NCBI GenBank assembly: GCA_026119935.1
Contig: JALRMH010000005.1
Coordinates: 806,001 to 870,000, forward strand
Origin: Endothia cerciana
Lineage: Eukaryota > Ascomycota > Sordariomycetes > Diaporthales > Cryphonectriaceae
Direction of reading: 5' to 3'
Length of the DNA stretch: 64,000 nt
In this document: piece after piece, positions 33,540-43,681 of the stretch
Layout: each line of letters opens with the position of its first letter
Numbering within the stretch: the first letter of the stretch is position 1
Notes under the pieces: generated by a model
What the model was told of the DNA's origin: nothing
Database searches by the model: none
The model's input: only the letters and a program-made list of their open reading frames with translations
Position numbers and translations under genes: made by a program

Positions 33540-34571
33540 ATGCACGCTCCTTCAGTCCTCAGCCTGCTCGTGTCGGGCCTTGCGGCCTCGACTGCCACCG
33601 GTTTTGAGCTCAGCGCTCCCGGTACCGTGGCCCTGTCCCGCCGCAGCGTCGCCCTGATGGCCGCCCTTGCGGGTCCGGCCCTGGCCGTTCCTGTCGGCGT
33701 GGAGGTCCGTGAGCCCCACCACCAAGGAAAGGGCAAGAAGGCCGGCGCCGTGCGTGATGTCGACGAGATCGAAACCCGCGAGCCCCACCACCAGGGCAAG
33801 GGCAAGAAGGCCGGCGCCGTCCGCGATGTGGAGGATGAGGACGACGAGGCTGACCTGGAGGACCGGGACATCGAGACCCGCCACCACCAGGGCAAGGGCA
33901 AGAAGGCCGGTGCCGTCCGCGACGTTGACGACGAGGATGAGGCCGATCTCGAGGACCGGGATCTTGAGGCCCGCGAGCCCCACCACCAGGGCAAGGGCAA
34001 GAAGGCCGGCGCCGTGCGTGATGTCGACGAGATCGAAACCCGCGAGCCCCACCACCAGGGCAAGGGCAAGAAGGCTGGCGCCGTCCGTGATGCGGAGGAC
34101 CTCGAGACTCGTGAGCCTCACCACCAAGGAAAGGGCAAGAAGGCTGGCGCCGTTCGCGACGTCGAGGACCTCGAGACTCGTGAGCCTCACCACCAAGGAA
34201 AGGGCAAGAAGGCTGGCGCCGTCCGCGACGTCGAGGAGATCGAGGCTCGTGAGCCTCACCACCAGGGCAAGGGCAAGAAGGCTGGTGCTGTCCGTGATGT
34301 CGAGGACCTTGAGGCCCGCGAGCCCCACCACCAGGGCAAGGGCAAGAAGGCTGGCGCCGTCCGTGATGTCGAGGAGATCGAAGCCCGCGAGCCTCACCAC
34401 CAGGGCAAGGGCAAGAAGGCTGGTGCTGTCCGTGATGTCGAGGACCTCGAGACTCGTGAGCCTCACCACCAAGGAAAGGGCAAGAAGGCTGGCGCCGTTC
34501 GCGACGTCGAGGAGATCGAGGCTCGTGAGCCCCACCACCAGGGCAAGGGCAAGAAGGCCGGTGCCGTCTAG
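33540..34571 (+). CDS. secreted repeat protein, 12 tandem HHQGKGKKAGAV units
   Basis: A single exon of 343 codons from ATG in GGCAAGATGCACGC. Residues ~4-20 form a hydrophobic signal-like segment (APSVLSLLVSGLAAS). A second hydrophobic stretch (SVALMAALAGPALAVPVGV) follows an RR pair. From 33708 to the stop run twelve units. The standard one is 23 residues (69 bp): REPHHQGKGKKAGAVRDV plus a five-residue acidic end such as EDLET or EEIEA. Units 2 and 3 carry longer acidic ends (34 and 31 residues), unit 3 lacks EP, and the last unit stops after AGAV. Each unit alternates a His pair, a basic GKGKK block and an acidic block. There is no Cys, Tyr, Trp or Phe in the repeats. KK is the only dibasic site, so classical Kex2 KR processing is not evident. 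It is not an alpha-pheromone precursor. The function is unknown. Confidence 0.85.
   Translation: MHAPSVLSLLVSGLAASTATGFELSAPGTVALSRRSVALMAALAGPALAVPVGVEVREPHHQGKGKKAGAVRDVDEIETREPHHQGKGKKAGAVRDVEDEDDEADLEDRDIETRHHQGKGKKAGAVRDVDDEDEADLEDRDLEAREPHHQGKGKKAGAVRDVDEIETREPHHQGKGKKAGAVRDAEDLETREPHHQGKGKKAGAVRDVEDLETREPHHQGKGKKAGAVRDVEEIEAREPHHQGKGKKAGAVRDVEDLEAREPHHQGKGKKAGAVRDVEEIEAREPHHQGKGKKAGAVRDVEDLETREPHHQGKGKKAGAVRDVEEIEAREPHHQGKGKKAGAV
33708..34568 (+). repeat. 69-bp coding tandem repeat array
   Basis: Twelve direct repeats built on GAGCC(C/T)CACCACCA(A/G)GG(A/C)AA, nearly identical at DNA level but with a few synonymous alternates (CCC/CCT, CAG/CAA, GGC/GGA). Units 6-11 alternate between two types ending in EDLE(T/A) and EEIEA, giving a 138-bp higher-order period. 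Confidence 0.9.
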
Positions 34572-37500
34572 GAGCTTCTTGAGTTCGTGGTGTGGCAATC
34601 TTGGGCCGGCGTGATCGACCTCGTGATTAGGTCGGTGCGTCAGTACCAGGTGCTGCCCAGGTGTATCACATAAGATTCGATGTGCGAGAGATACATCTCA
34701 GCTAGCCTACAACGTATACATAGTATGTGTGGATGAGATCGATATCTGGCTTGATCATGGTCAACGTTAGGAACAAAAAAATGCTTCTAGTAAATTATGA
34801 AACCTCCTTTCCAGCCTCGTACTTTTCATTTTCCCTACTTTCTAGCATCCCACCTTTTTCAAAAACGTTGAGGGAATTATGTCTCGAGCTGAGTTCAAGA
34901 TTTTGCTCCTGCCTGGCATTCGACGAGGTCTTGGAATCTGGTGCCTCTGCAGTCTGCTCAACGTGGATTATGTCAGCCTTCCAAGGTTCGTAGCAAGGCT
35001 GAGTTTCATCTCGACGTGAATCCGGTCCAATTGATTTTCAGCACATCATATCGGATGACGCTCAACAGATGAATCTCGCGCGTTCCAGAGTCCAGTGAGC
35101 CGCGAAAGGAGGCGAGAGCGAACTCAAACAAGAGTAGTGTATCGAGTTCGTCCTACTGTGCCTAGCCCGCCAGACTCGATCAAGATAGATAACTGTGCAT
35201 TCAATCTGCTACATTGGATTCTTAAGCCGGGATGTGATTCTCTTTGACCATTATGACAACAGTCATTGCATTTGATTTTGAGCAAACACGAAGGATGATG
35301 CCCACGGCTCCGCTCTATATTCCATTCTGCGACAGGGACGGTGACAACATACTGTCTCATTTTGCCAGTTCACATCATGTCTCTTCCAAGATTCAACTCG
35401 TCGGCGATCCCTCCACCGAGGCAATATCACACGTCCTCTCATAGTACCTATGAGCAGTAGGAGGATTCCCGGTTAGGCACGCTGGTTCGTTCCGTCGGGC
35501 AGCTTCCTCCAACGTATCTCTGCCTGTGGTTTGGATGTGCTCTTCCTCACAAAGTAGCTACGGTCTTTATCAGTTCTACGGCTTCCTTCGGAGGACAAGA
35601 CGACAGGAATGTAATAAAAATGCCGCTCCAGCTCTTTAATAACGAACTTCAAATGCTGTAAGATAACTGTAAGGAGCGCGAGCAGAGGGAGCAATTCAAT
35701 AGTTTTTCCTGGGAGGCCACACGGATCTCGTTACTGTCGTCCGTTCTTGTCGGAAACTTAGATTGCCTTACTATTTGCAGCCCTGGTGCGAGGTCACCAT
35801 GCTGAAAGCTACCTTAAAAGACATTATCAAATGAAATCGATCCCACTACCACAGTTCATCCGATCAATACAGCAAGGACTTCTAATCTTATCAGTAGAAG
35901 ATTTCAGACTATATATATGAAGGCATGATGAAGCCAGTGGATATATATATCCAGACACGACTCCGAAGTCTGCCTTGCCTGAAGCGCGCTTGATTACCTA
36001 GGTAGTGTAAGCATCCCTGCGATCATAGCTATATCCGGGAAGATGTGTTGGTCTACATAGGTGTATCTGGTTACACACTCCTGAGATTGCGTGATGAATT
36101 TAATGGTGCTATATAAGAATGCACTCAGCCTGTAAAGAGGAAGATAAAATAATAATAAAAGAGAAACAAAAGAATTGAGAGGAGGAGAAAGAAAGTTGTC
36201 AGAAGTTCTTGTCATACTCGGATGGTCTGGCATCTTCTTTTCAACATGCTATGGCATCAAACGTATATTGATATGCATCCCGCTTCCCCATACGTCATTT
36301 CCAGAAACTCTACTCTGTGTTTCAATAGCCAATGGATGTCCGCTGCAAATTCTTTCATGCGCGTCCATTCTCTTCACATGCTTGTCACATTTCTTGCTGG
36401 TTTTGTTCGAATAGAAGCTGGACTAAAATGATTGTGTATGAAGGTGAAGCTCTTTTGTTACAGAAGCAAAGTGAGCATCGCAAACATGGCATGGTGAGAA
36501 ACAGAGTGGGAAGACAGGGTGCTGCTTTGTTATCACTAGGTATAGTGAATCTCGGAGAGGACCCTGTAGAGCTGAAAACATGAGAGCAAAAACGGCTGTG
36601 AGAATTTGTGTATTAGTGATGATCCGCATTCAGTGAATGCTCTGCTTTGAAGATGATACTCTCTGAGCGGGCTTCACCGTGTTGCAAGTCTGCCCTTCAA
36701 AGAGGCCCCCTAGGAGGGGATGTCCGCGGTGTTAGAATCATAGACCACTCTTTAGTGATTAAAAGGTTTTTCTTTATATATCTTCATTTTTTTTGGGGAA
36801 TTTTTATTCAAACAAAAGGCTCGAGGTGCTTTCTGGGAAACACCCATTCCGTTCTAGCTAGCACCCCCCTAGGCCAAGTCTGTCTAAGATACATGCAAGT
36901 TTTCTGGAGCTGGGACAAGCAGAGGTAGAACAAGACAAATAAGACAGTAGGTGCCTTGAGTATCATGCGACTGGAGGAGAAGAGAGATAGAATCTCATAT
37001 TAAACAATAAAATTATATTGGAGAAGAAATGAAGGGAAGATTCAACTAGTACTACTCGCCCCAAAAGATGAGCATCATATTGATGGCAGTGATGGGAGGT
37101 GCAGCAATCGGACCTGGGCCGGGGGTAGACTTAAGGTCACCGTTTCTGAGGGCATATGACTGATTCAAGAGGGAATTGTCGCGACAAAGTCCATGAAAAG
37201 GCTCAAACAAGTTTTCATCCACATGTCAGCTTCTGAGTGGACCAACAGGAGTGTGGCCGTCGTCAAGTGTGACCCAGGTGCGCCTCTTCACCCATCATGC
37301 CCTGCACGGACCACCTCAGCACCTGCCAATCATTTTACACCAACTGCTGCACGTATCAGCATGACATCCGTGCACGACATGGATCGGCGTTCCCTGCTCA
37401 AGAATTTGACGCCTCTTGAGCGGCGAATGCTCAAAGCACTCGCCCTACGTCAACTCAAGCGAGCGTTTTCCTTCGGTCGCGTCCCCCATACCCTACGACA

Positions 37501-37676
37501 GGCCTTCACCCCCCGCCCGAACCTCTCGCAAGACCAGCTCCCTACCACTGCGAGCTCGACGCCGGCCTCTCCCAGCTGCGACCCCGGAACAACTCTGCGC
37601 CGCCCGCCCACCTCGAGCACGACAGGCCGCATACCGACAGGACCTACGTGCAGAAGCAGAGCCACACGCGGTCAAG
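34572..37676. other. AT-rich gene-free island
   Basis: About 3.1 kb, visibly more AT-rich than the rest of the window between about 34700 and 37060, with ATATATAT stretches (35910-35955), A-rich runs (36140-36180) and T-rich runs (36780-36805). No intact gene or transposase was recognised. Base composition returns to normal about 37200, in the TOM22 5' region. Decayed, possibly RIP-mutated repeat DNA is one explanation. Confidence 0.5.
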
Positions 37677-38329
37677 ATGGTCCAGCTTGTTGAAGTCGAG
37701 GACGAGGAGTTCCAGAAGCGCCAGCCTGGCCCTGAGGAGGACGAGGGCGACTACACCGATACTGGTAAGTGGCCTCTCGGGGACCTCCTGCGCCCGCTGT
37801 GCGCCTCCAGTGACGCAGTTGCAAAATTTCGAGATGCGCCCGGCACAGCTCGCCGCCCCATCCTCACCTCATCACCACCACAGCGCCAACTCTGGAAGCT
37901 CCGGCCCAAACCCATATGCTGACGTTCCCTTTCCCCCACGTAGACTCCGAGATCTCTAACGACTCCGACTTCGACCCGACCGCCGAGACCCTCGCGGACC
38001 GCCTCTCCGCCCTCCGCGACATCATCCCGCCCACCACCCGCTCCTGGTTCTTCGGCAAGTACCAGGCCACGCGGCGCGTCTTCACCGGCGTCATCTTCTT
38101 CGCCGGCCGCTCCATGTGGTCCATCTCCGTCTCCGCCCTGCTTATCGGCGTCCCCTTCGCGCTGTGCTGGGCCGAGGAGCAACAGATGATCGCCATGGAG
38201 CAGGAGATGCGCCAGCGCGAGCAGGGCCAGGACCTGCTCACCGCCGGCGGCGCGGACGGCAGCACTGCGGGCATGGTCGGGGAGGCCCTCGGGAAGGAGG
38301 GCGGTGTGCAGGCGAGGCCTGCGCTGTGA
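37677..38329 (+). CDS. TOM22: mitochondrial import receptor subunit Tom22
   Basis: Exons 37677-37764 and 37944-38329 give 157 codons. Tom22 is the central receptor and organiser of the outer-membrane TOM translocase; its acidic cytosolic domain binds presequences. The protein starts MVQLVEVEDEEF, with an acidic N-terminal domain (GPEEDEGDYTDTDSEISNDS), then ADRLSALRDIIPPTTR. A single membrane anchor follows (~88-115, ending SVSALLIGVPFALCWAEEQQ), then a short intermembrane-space tail (LLTAGGADGS ... ARPAL). This arrangement matches Neurospora Tom22. The 179-nt intron falls in the acidic domain, after DT. The ATG context TCAAGATGG and the conserved N-terminus fix the start. Confidence 0.95.
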
Positions 38330-39221
38330 GGGGCGGGCTCGTGACGGATGCGATGCAGCGTTTGAAAGGGGGGTTGGATCTCTTCGATGTTGCTGTATTG
38401 AAATACACGGATCGCGATCTGCATATCGGGGATGGTTGGCGGTCTTGGAAAAGGAACTCTCCCATCTTCTTAAAAGGACCGGAAGAGAGGTCCCCCTGTA
38501 CACTTGCATAAGACCTCGGCTGGGACGGCCGGAGGCACGGTCAATAGGGAAATGGAGTTTCTGCTTTGCGACCTAGGGGCCTTTCCACCTGGAGGCCCTC
38601 CTGTGCCTACAATACATTTTTATCCCGTGGGGGCCGCTCGTCGGCCATTGTTGCGTAGGACGGCCCTCGTGTGCGCTATTCTCGTTGGACAACGCTCCGA
38701 GGGCACAACTTCAGGGTCTTTCTTGGGTCTCGTTCCGTCTTCCAACCTTCCTGCCACCAGTTACGGTTCGCGAGGTCATAATCTCCTCATCATACCGAGC
38801 CCTTCCCCCCCTCCCCCCCCCCCCGGCTCCCCTCCGTAGGTAGGATCAATGCGAGTCCCAGGGCAAGTCTGCTGTATCATCATGTCTCTGGCCTGCGTGT
38901 TATATTCTTGACATTTTCAATTCGACCATCACATCATTAGAATCTCTTCATGTGCTAGCTCGGGAACCAAAGTACAGGGAGTGGGTGAGTGTGTGGTACG
39001 CCGATGTGATTTTCAGATCGGAAACGCCGTGGAATATTGCTGGTAAAAGTAATGAAAAGCTACCTGTAGTCGATCCGACTGAGTAGAGGGGGTATTGAAC
39101 ATCTCTTTTTCTTTCCTTTTTTTTCCCTTTCTTTCTTGACCACCCGAACCGTCACGTCACAACGTCCAGCATGTACGCACTACTATGCCACCTCGCTGAA
39201 AAGCTTCCAGCCCAAAACCAC
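38330..39221. other. convergent 3' spacer TOM22 / FZO1
   Basis: About 0.9 kb with a C-rich tract (38804-38824, including 12 consecutive C). No gene seen. Confidence 0.5.
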
Positions 39222-42049
39222 CTACATCGCCGCGGCCGCAGGAACACCCTCCAGGTCGACGCCCTCGACCTGCGCCCTCTGGTCCGCACTGTTGCGCACC
39301 AGGTTTGTGAAGTACCGCAGCGCCTCGTGGCTCTCCTTCTTGATCTTGAGCGTCTCCTCGCGGCGCTGGCCCAGCTGCTCGACCGAGCGGTTCAGGTTGA
39401 AGACGACGTGGTCCTTGGGCGTGTGCAGGACCTTGCGGACGGAGCCCGAGATTCGGTGTGCGTTGTTGTGCACATACTCCATAGAGGCGAGCTGCGCGGA
39501 AATCTTGCTGGAGAGGCGGTGCGGGAGGGATTGGGGTACCTGGTTGAGGACGTAGGCTGCGGCTGCGGCGGCTGCAGACAGTGTCAGTTCAAGTCTAAGA
39601 AGTGAAGGGGTAAGGGTAAGTGCATACCTGCAATAATCAAGCCGGGAATGATCATCCGACGGAGATTATCGTTGCCAACGATGCGAGCAGCGCTGAAAGC
39701 ATGGTCCATCCAGCTGTATCCACCGACCACTTGCATACCAACGGTCGTGGCCACAGTCAGCGCCATACCCGTCCCGGCCACCTTCTCTTGTCGTTGCATG
39801 AGAGTCGACCAATCAACAAAATCAAGCAGCTCGGTGGGAATGTCAATCTGCTTAGCCAGAGCGTCACGTCTACGCCGGAACATGACGTCTGGGTGGAAGT
39901 TGAGTCCGGCGTACTCGTGACCCAGGTGTAGGATGCCAAGCTGCTTGATAGCGTTGACACCACCAACAGCCTTTTCACGTGCATATTCCTCGCAGTCGCT
40001 AACACAAGCCTGGATCCCTTGCAACATAGCTTCCTTCAGCTCTTCGGCATAGTCAAAGGCTCGGAACAACCCAGGGTACGGGACGTCAATGTTCTCGTCA
40101 GCATGCGCAATGGCCTCATTGAGACTGCCGCGGGTGTGCTGATAGACATCGTCGCATGTCTCATCGATGGTCTGGTTGACCTCGTCCGTGATCTTGCCCT
40201 GAGCCTTCTTGCTGGCGTCCAGCTGAGGCTCGATCTCTCGTAATTCCTTGCCTACCCGGTCCACCTCCGACTGGGCGACCTCAGCATTAACATTTGCCAA
40301 GGAGTTGACGTCAGCCAGGATGTTCAGCAGGTAGTGCTTGGCCGGGGCAAGCTTGGACCGTGCTCGCTTCTCCAGCACAAACCTCCGCAAAGACTGCTCC
40401 AGGTTCTGGAAGTCCCGGATCTTCTCCTTGTCCTTGCCTTTACCCTTCGGATCGCTGGGGTCGTCACCGCCGCCGCCGCCGCCGCCGCCCCCACTCGAGC
40501 TGCCGCTTCCATCGCTACCTGGTCCACCTGGTGGTGTCGGCATCATTGGTATCGCGTTGCTTGATACGAAGTGGACAAGCTCGGCTGACTCCTTGTGCGT
40601 CCTCGGACTTATGCCAGATACTTGGTCGAGGATCATCTTTTGACATCGCCGCTGATCTCTGATCATGTCAAAACCATTGACAACAATGAAGAGATAGGCC
40701 TTCTCCGCTGCAGCTGCCCACAAGAACTCCTTCGCCGACTGTGTGAAGTGATTGGCGGCCGAGACCACGAAAACGACAACATCAATCTCCTCCTGCCTGG
40801 CGAAGACAGCGGTCGTCTTGGTCGTGTCTGAGTTGAGGCCAGGTGCGTCGATAAGGGCTATATCCACCACACCATTGTTGAGCAAGGACTCGTCAAGAGA
40901 TCGAACCTCCTTGACGTAGATCTTGCACATCAGGTAGGCGTCGTTGTCGATAACAATCTGCTCGAGTTGATCCAAGCTGTAGACGTCGTACGTTGTTTCG
41001 TCGTTTCGATCGTAGACGGCATCCTTGTGAACCGCATGAACCTCCTCGATGTAACTGTTCTCCTTGTAGTCCAAGACCTCGCAGAAGATGCTCGTGCACG
41101 GCTGCTGGTCTTCAGGCAGGACCTTCCTCCTCAGCAGAGCATTGCAAAACGTGGACTTTCCAGCATTTAAGTCCCCTGTGATCAGGACCTTGCTTGCAGT
41201 ATCCTCTATCCGTTCCCGTAGCTTCAAGAGGTGTGCGATGCTGGAGCTGATCTTGCCGTCGAGCAGGGACGCGATTGAGCCCTTCTCTAGCGAATGGACC
41301 AATTGCGTCTGATGCAGAGCTCCCAGTTTGAGGTCCAACTTCAATATCGAAAACTCCTGGGCGATCTGGGGCGTGACAAGCCGTGGCTCTGCTCCGGGTC
41401 TCTTCTCACCCGCCTTGCTCGATTCGGCGCCGGCATAATCCCCCAAGGATGTCATCGCGCGCCTGATCGGTGGCGGGGGGGACCTGTGGGACGAATCACC
41501 AAAGTCATCGAGGTGTGAGAAGGTTTGCCGGAAGTCAGGTCTCGTGGGGGAAGAGGCAGCAGTATCGACTTCTGCGCGCTGGACGGATGGGTAGTGGGCG
41601 GGCCATTTCGCATTCTCATCCTGCAGCTCGGTGAGGAGATCAATGACCTTGTTGATGGCCCGATTGAGCACCCCGCGCTGCTGGTTGTACCATAGCTGGT
41701 GCACGGCGCTGGTGTGTGGCCGCCGACCGGAGCCGTTTGAGAGTGGTGGCGTGTCGGCGTGTGTGGCATTCTCCCACGCGGGCGTGCCCGGCATCAGCGC
41801 GTTTCCGACGGGCGCGCTGGCGACAGACCCACCGTAGCCAGAGTCTTGCTCGAGCATCTCCTGGAGTTGCACGCCATACTTGGATGTCGAGCCGGCGCCG
41901 ACGGTCGCGAAGGCGGGAGCCAGGCCTCCGCCGTTGGGTGGTTGGTGGCCGTGATCCGCGACGTCATCGGGGTTTGAGGATGAGGACGCCCCGTCGTCGA
42001 CCCGCCGCGCCGGCGACTTGCCCTTGCCGCTGAAATAGTCTTGACTCAT
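39222..42049 (-). CDS. FZO1: mitofusin, mitochondrial outer-membrane fusion GTPase
   Basis: Two exons on the minus strand (42049-39628, 39571-39222) give 923 codons. Fzo1 is a dynamin-related GTPase that tethers and fuses mitochondrial outer membranes. Order: disordered N-terminus with heptad-like helices (~115-145), GTPase domain from ~285 with G1 GDLNAGKS (~290-298), G3 DAPG and G4-like VNGFD. A Gly/Ser-rich insertion (GSGSSSGGGGGGGGG) encoded by a GCC repeat near 40475 follows, then helical bundle/heptad regions. Two adjacent hydrophobic spans (~756-778 and ~798-817) form the hairpin in the outer membrane. The C-terminal coiled coil (MEYVHNNAHRISGSVRK ...) is in exon 2. The 56-nt intron lies in the second membrane span, and splicing restores an Ala-rich stretch. 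The start ATG is the first in frame. Confidence 0.95.
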
Positions 42050-42772
42050 TTTGGATCGTGCACGTCCATCTGACGTGACGAGGTGGATGAAGAGAAGGTG
42101 TGGTAAGGGGTAGGGAGGGAGAGGCGGAAAGGATCAGAGTTGAGAACTGGTGACTTTATTTTTCGGTCGGGATATGAGCAGGCCAAGGACGAGACCCGTT
42201 CCGCAAATTCATGCACATGCGCAGTAGTACAGTAGTATGCACGTAGGAAGTGCACCAGGACCACCCAAGTTTCCAGCAGCAATTCGCCTCCGCCTCCCAT
42301 TCCGTCCAGGAGGACCCGTCAGGACCCGTCAGGCCCCGTCCCCCGACTTGTTATCGGCGGCTCGCTTACCTAACTTGATGGGGCCCTGACCCTGCTTGCC
42401 TGCCCGCCTGACGCTGTTGCCGCCAGCCAGCCCCTTCCGAGGTCCTGGCCGACCCGTTTCGTTGCCGGGCAGGGGCTTGTCCTGGCAGTGCCAAGGTCGG
42501 ACACGCCCTTGGGCAGCCTCGATCTCAACAGGCTGTAGCCAAATGATACTTGCGCACTTCCCAGGTTCACTCCTTACGTACCACAACTACCACAACTGCC
42601 AAAGACCCAGGCAAACGATATCTGGACCCGGAACAGTTCGTCCCTGCTACAGTTCCCTGCGATATCGACACGACACCGGCCTTCTGGCACCCACCTCCGA
42701 GAGACGTAGCCTGGCGACCCCGAACACGACGTCAATCAATCTTACCAGCGGAACTGCGCTGGTACAGCAACC
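42050..42772. other. divergent promoter region FZO1 / VPS2
   Basis: About 720 bases between divergent genes. It contains a short GACCCGTCAG tandem duplication (about 42312-42336). No gene seen. Confidence 0.5.
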
Positions 42773-43681
42773 ATGAACGTGAGCGGCGGGCTTCCTCATA
42801 CCCGGAGATTGACAAAGTCTAATCGCCATGTGTGACTGGCAGATCCTAGAGTGGGCTTTCGGAAAGCGCATGACGCCCGCGGAGCGTCTGCGCAAGAACC
42901 AGCGAATGCTCGACAAGGCAATTCGCGAACTCGACCAGGTCCGGGTAAAGTTGGAGAAGCAGGAGAAGACGTTGGTCACACAGATCAAGCAGAATGCGCA
43001 GAAGAACCAGATGGGCGCGGCCAAGATCCAGGCCAAGGACCTCGTGCGGACGAGGAGGTACGGCTGCCGGGAGCCGCCCATGATCTCGACCCCAGGTTGA
43101 CGATGGCTATCAGGTATATCGAGAAGTTCTACAGCATGCGGAGCCAGTTGCAGAAGATCTCTCTGCGCCTGCAGGTATGCCACCGGCGAGGCCCTTTGGG
43201 CAGATGGGTCATGTGGCTAATGGTGGTCTCCAGACCTACCGGACGAACGAGCAGATGATGCAGGCCATGAAGGGCGCTACCGTCGCCCTCGGCAGTATGA
43301 ATAAGAGCATGAACCTCCCGCAGTTGCAGAGGATAGCCATGGAGTTCGAGAGGGAGAATGACATCATGGATCAGCGGCAGGAGATGATGGACGATGCGAT
43401 TGACGACGCTATGGATGTCGGTGTGGAAGAGGAGGGAGACGAGGTCGTGGAGCAGGTCCTCGAGGAGATCGGTGTTGATCTGAGTCAATCGGTGAGCGAC
43501 ACTACGAAGGATCACTTCTGGGGTATGATACTAACACGGTCTTCATCAGCTCGGAGAGACGCCTTCCGGCCTACAGACGAGCGCCGTTGCTGAGGGTCGG
43601 GTCGCCCAAGCGGTCGGAAGTGGTGGGCTCGACCCCGGCGACGATGACCTTCAGGCTCGACTGGACAGTTTGAGAAGATGA
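42773..43681 (+). CDS. VPS2: ESCRT-III subunit Vps2/CHMP2
   Basis: Five coding exons (42773-42778, 42843-43057, 43114-43174, 43234-43491, 43550-43681) give 223 codons. Vps2 caps ESCRT-III polymers and recruits the Vps4 ATPase during endosomal vesicle budding and membrane repair. The first coding exon is only ATGAAC. With a GTGAGC donor and CAG acceptor it yields MNILEWAFGKRMTPAERL, matching the conserved MNxxEWAFGKR start. An in-frame ATG at 42828 would instead give an unconserved MCDWQ start. The body is the Snf7-like helical core (KIQAKDLVRTRRYIEKFY, QMMQAMKGATVALGSMN). The end, DDDLQARLDSLRR, is the MIM1 motif bound by Vps4. The last intron has a perfect TACTAAC branch site. Confidence 0.93.

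Noticed and set aside
33540..34571. Repeat protein as an alpha-pheromone (CCG-4/MFalpha type) precursor
   Set aside because: Those precursors repeat a Trp/Cys-containing nonapeptide to undecapeptide between KR sites. The units here have no Trp, Cys or KR.
42828..42842. ATG at 42828 as the VPS2 start
   Set aside because: It gives MCDWQILEWAF, which is not conserved. The spliced start MNILEWAF matches the family, and this ATG falls inside the predicted intron.
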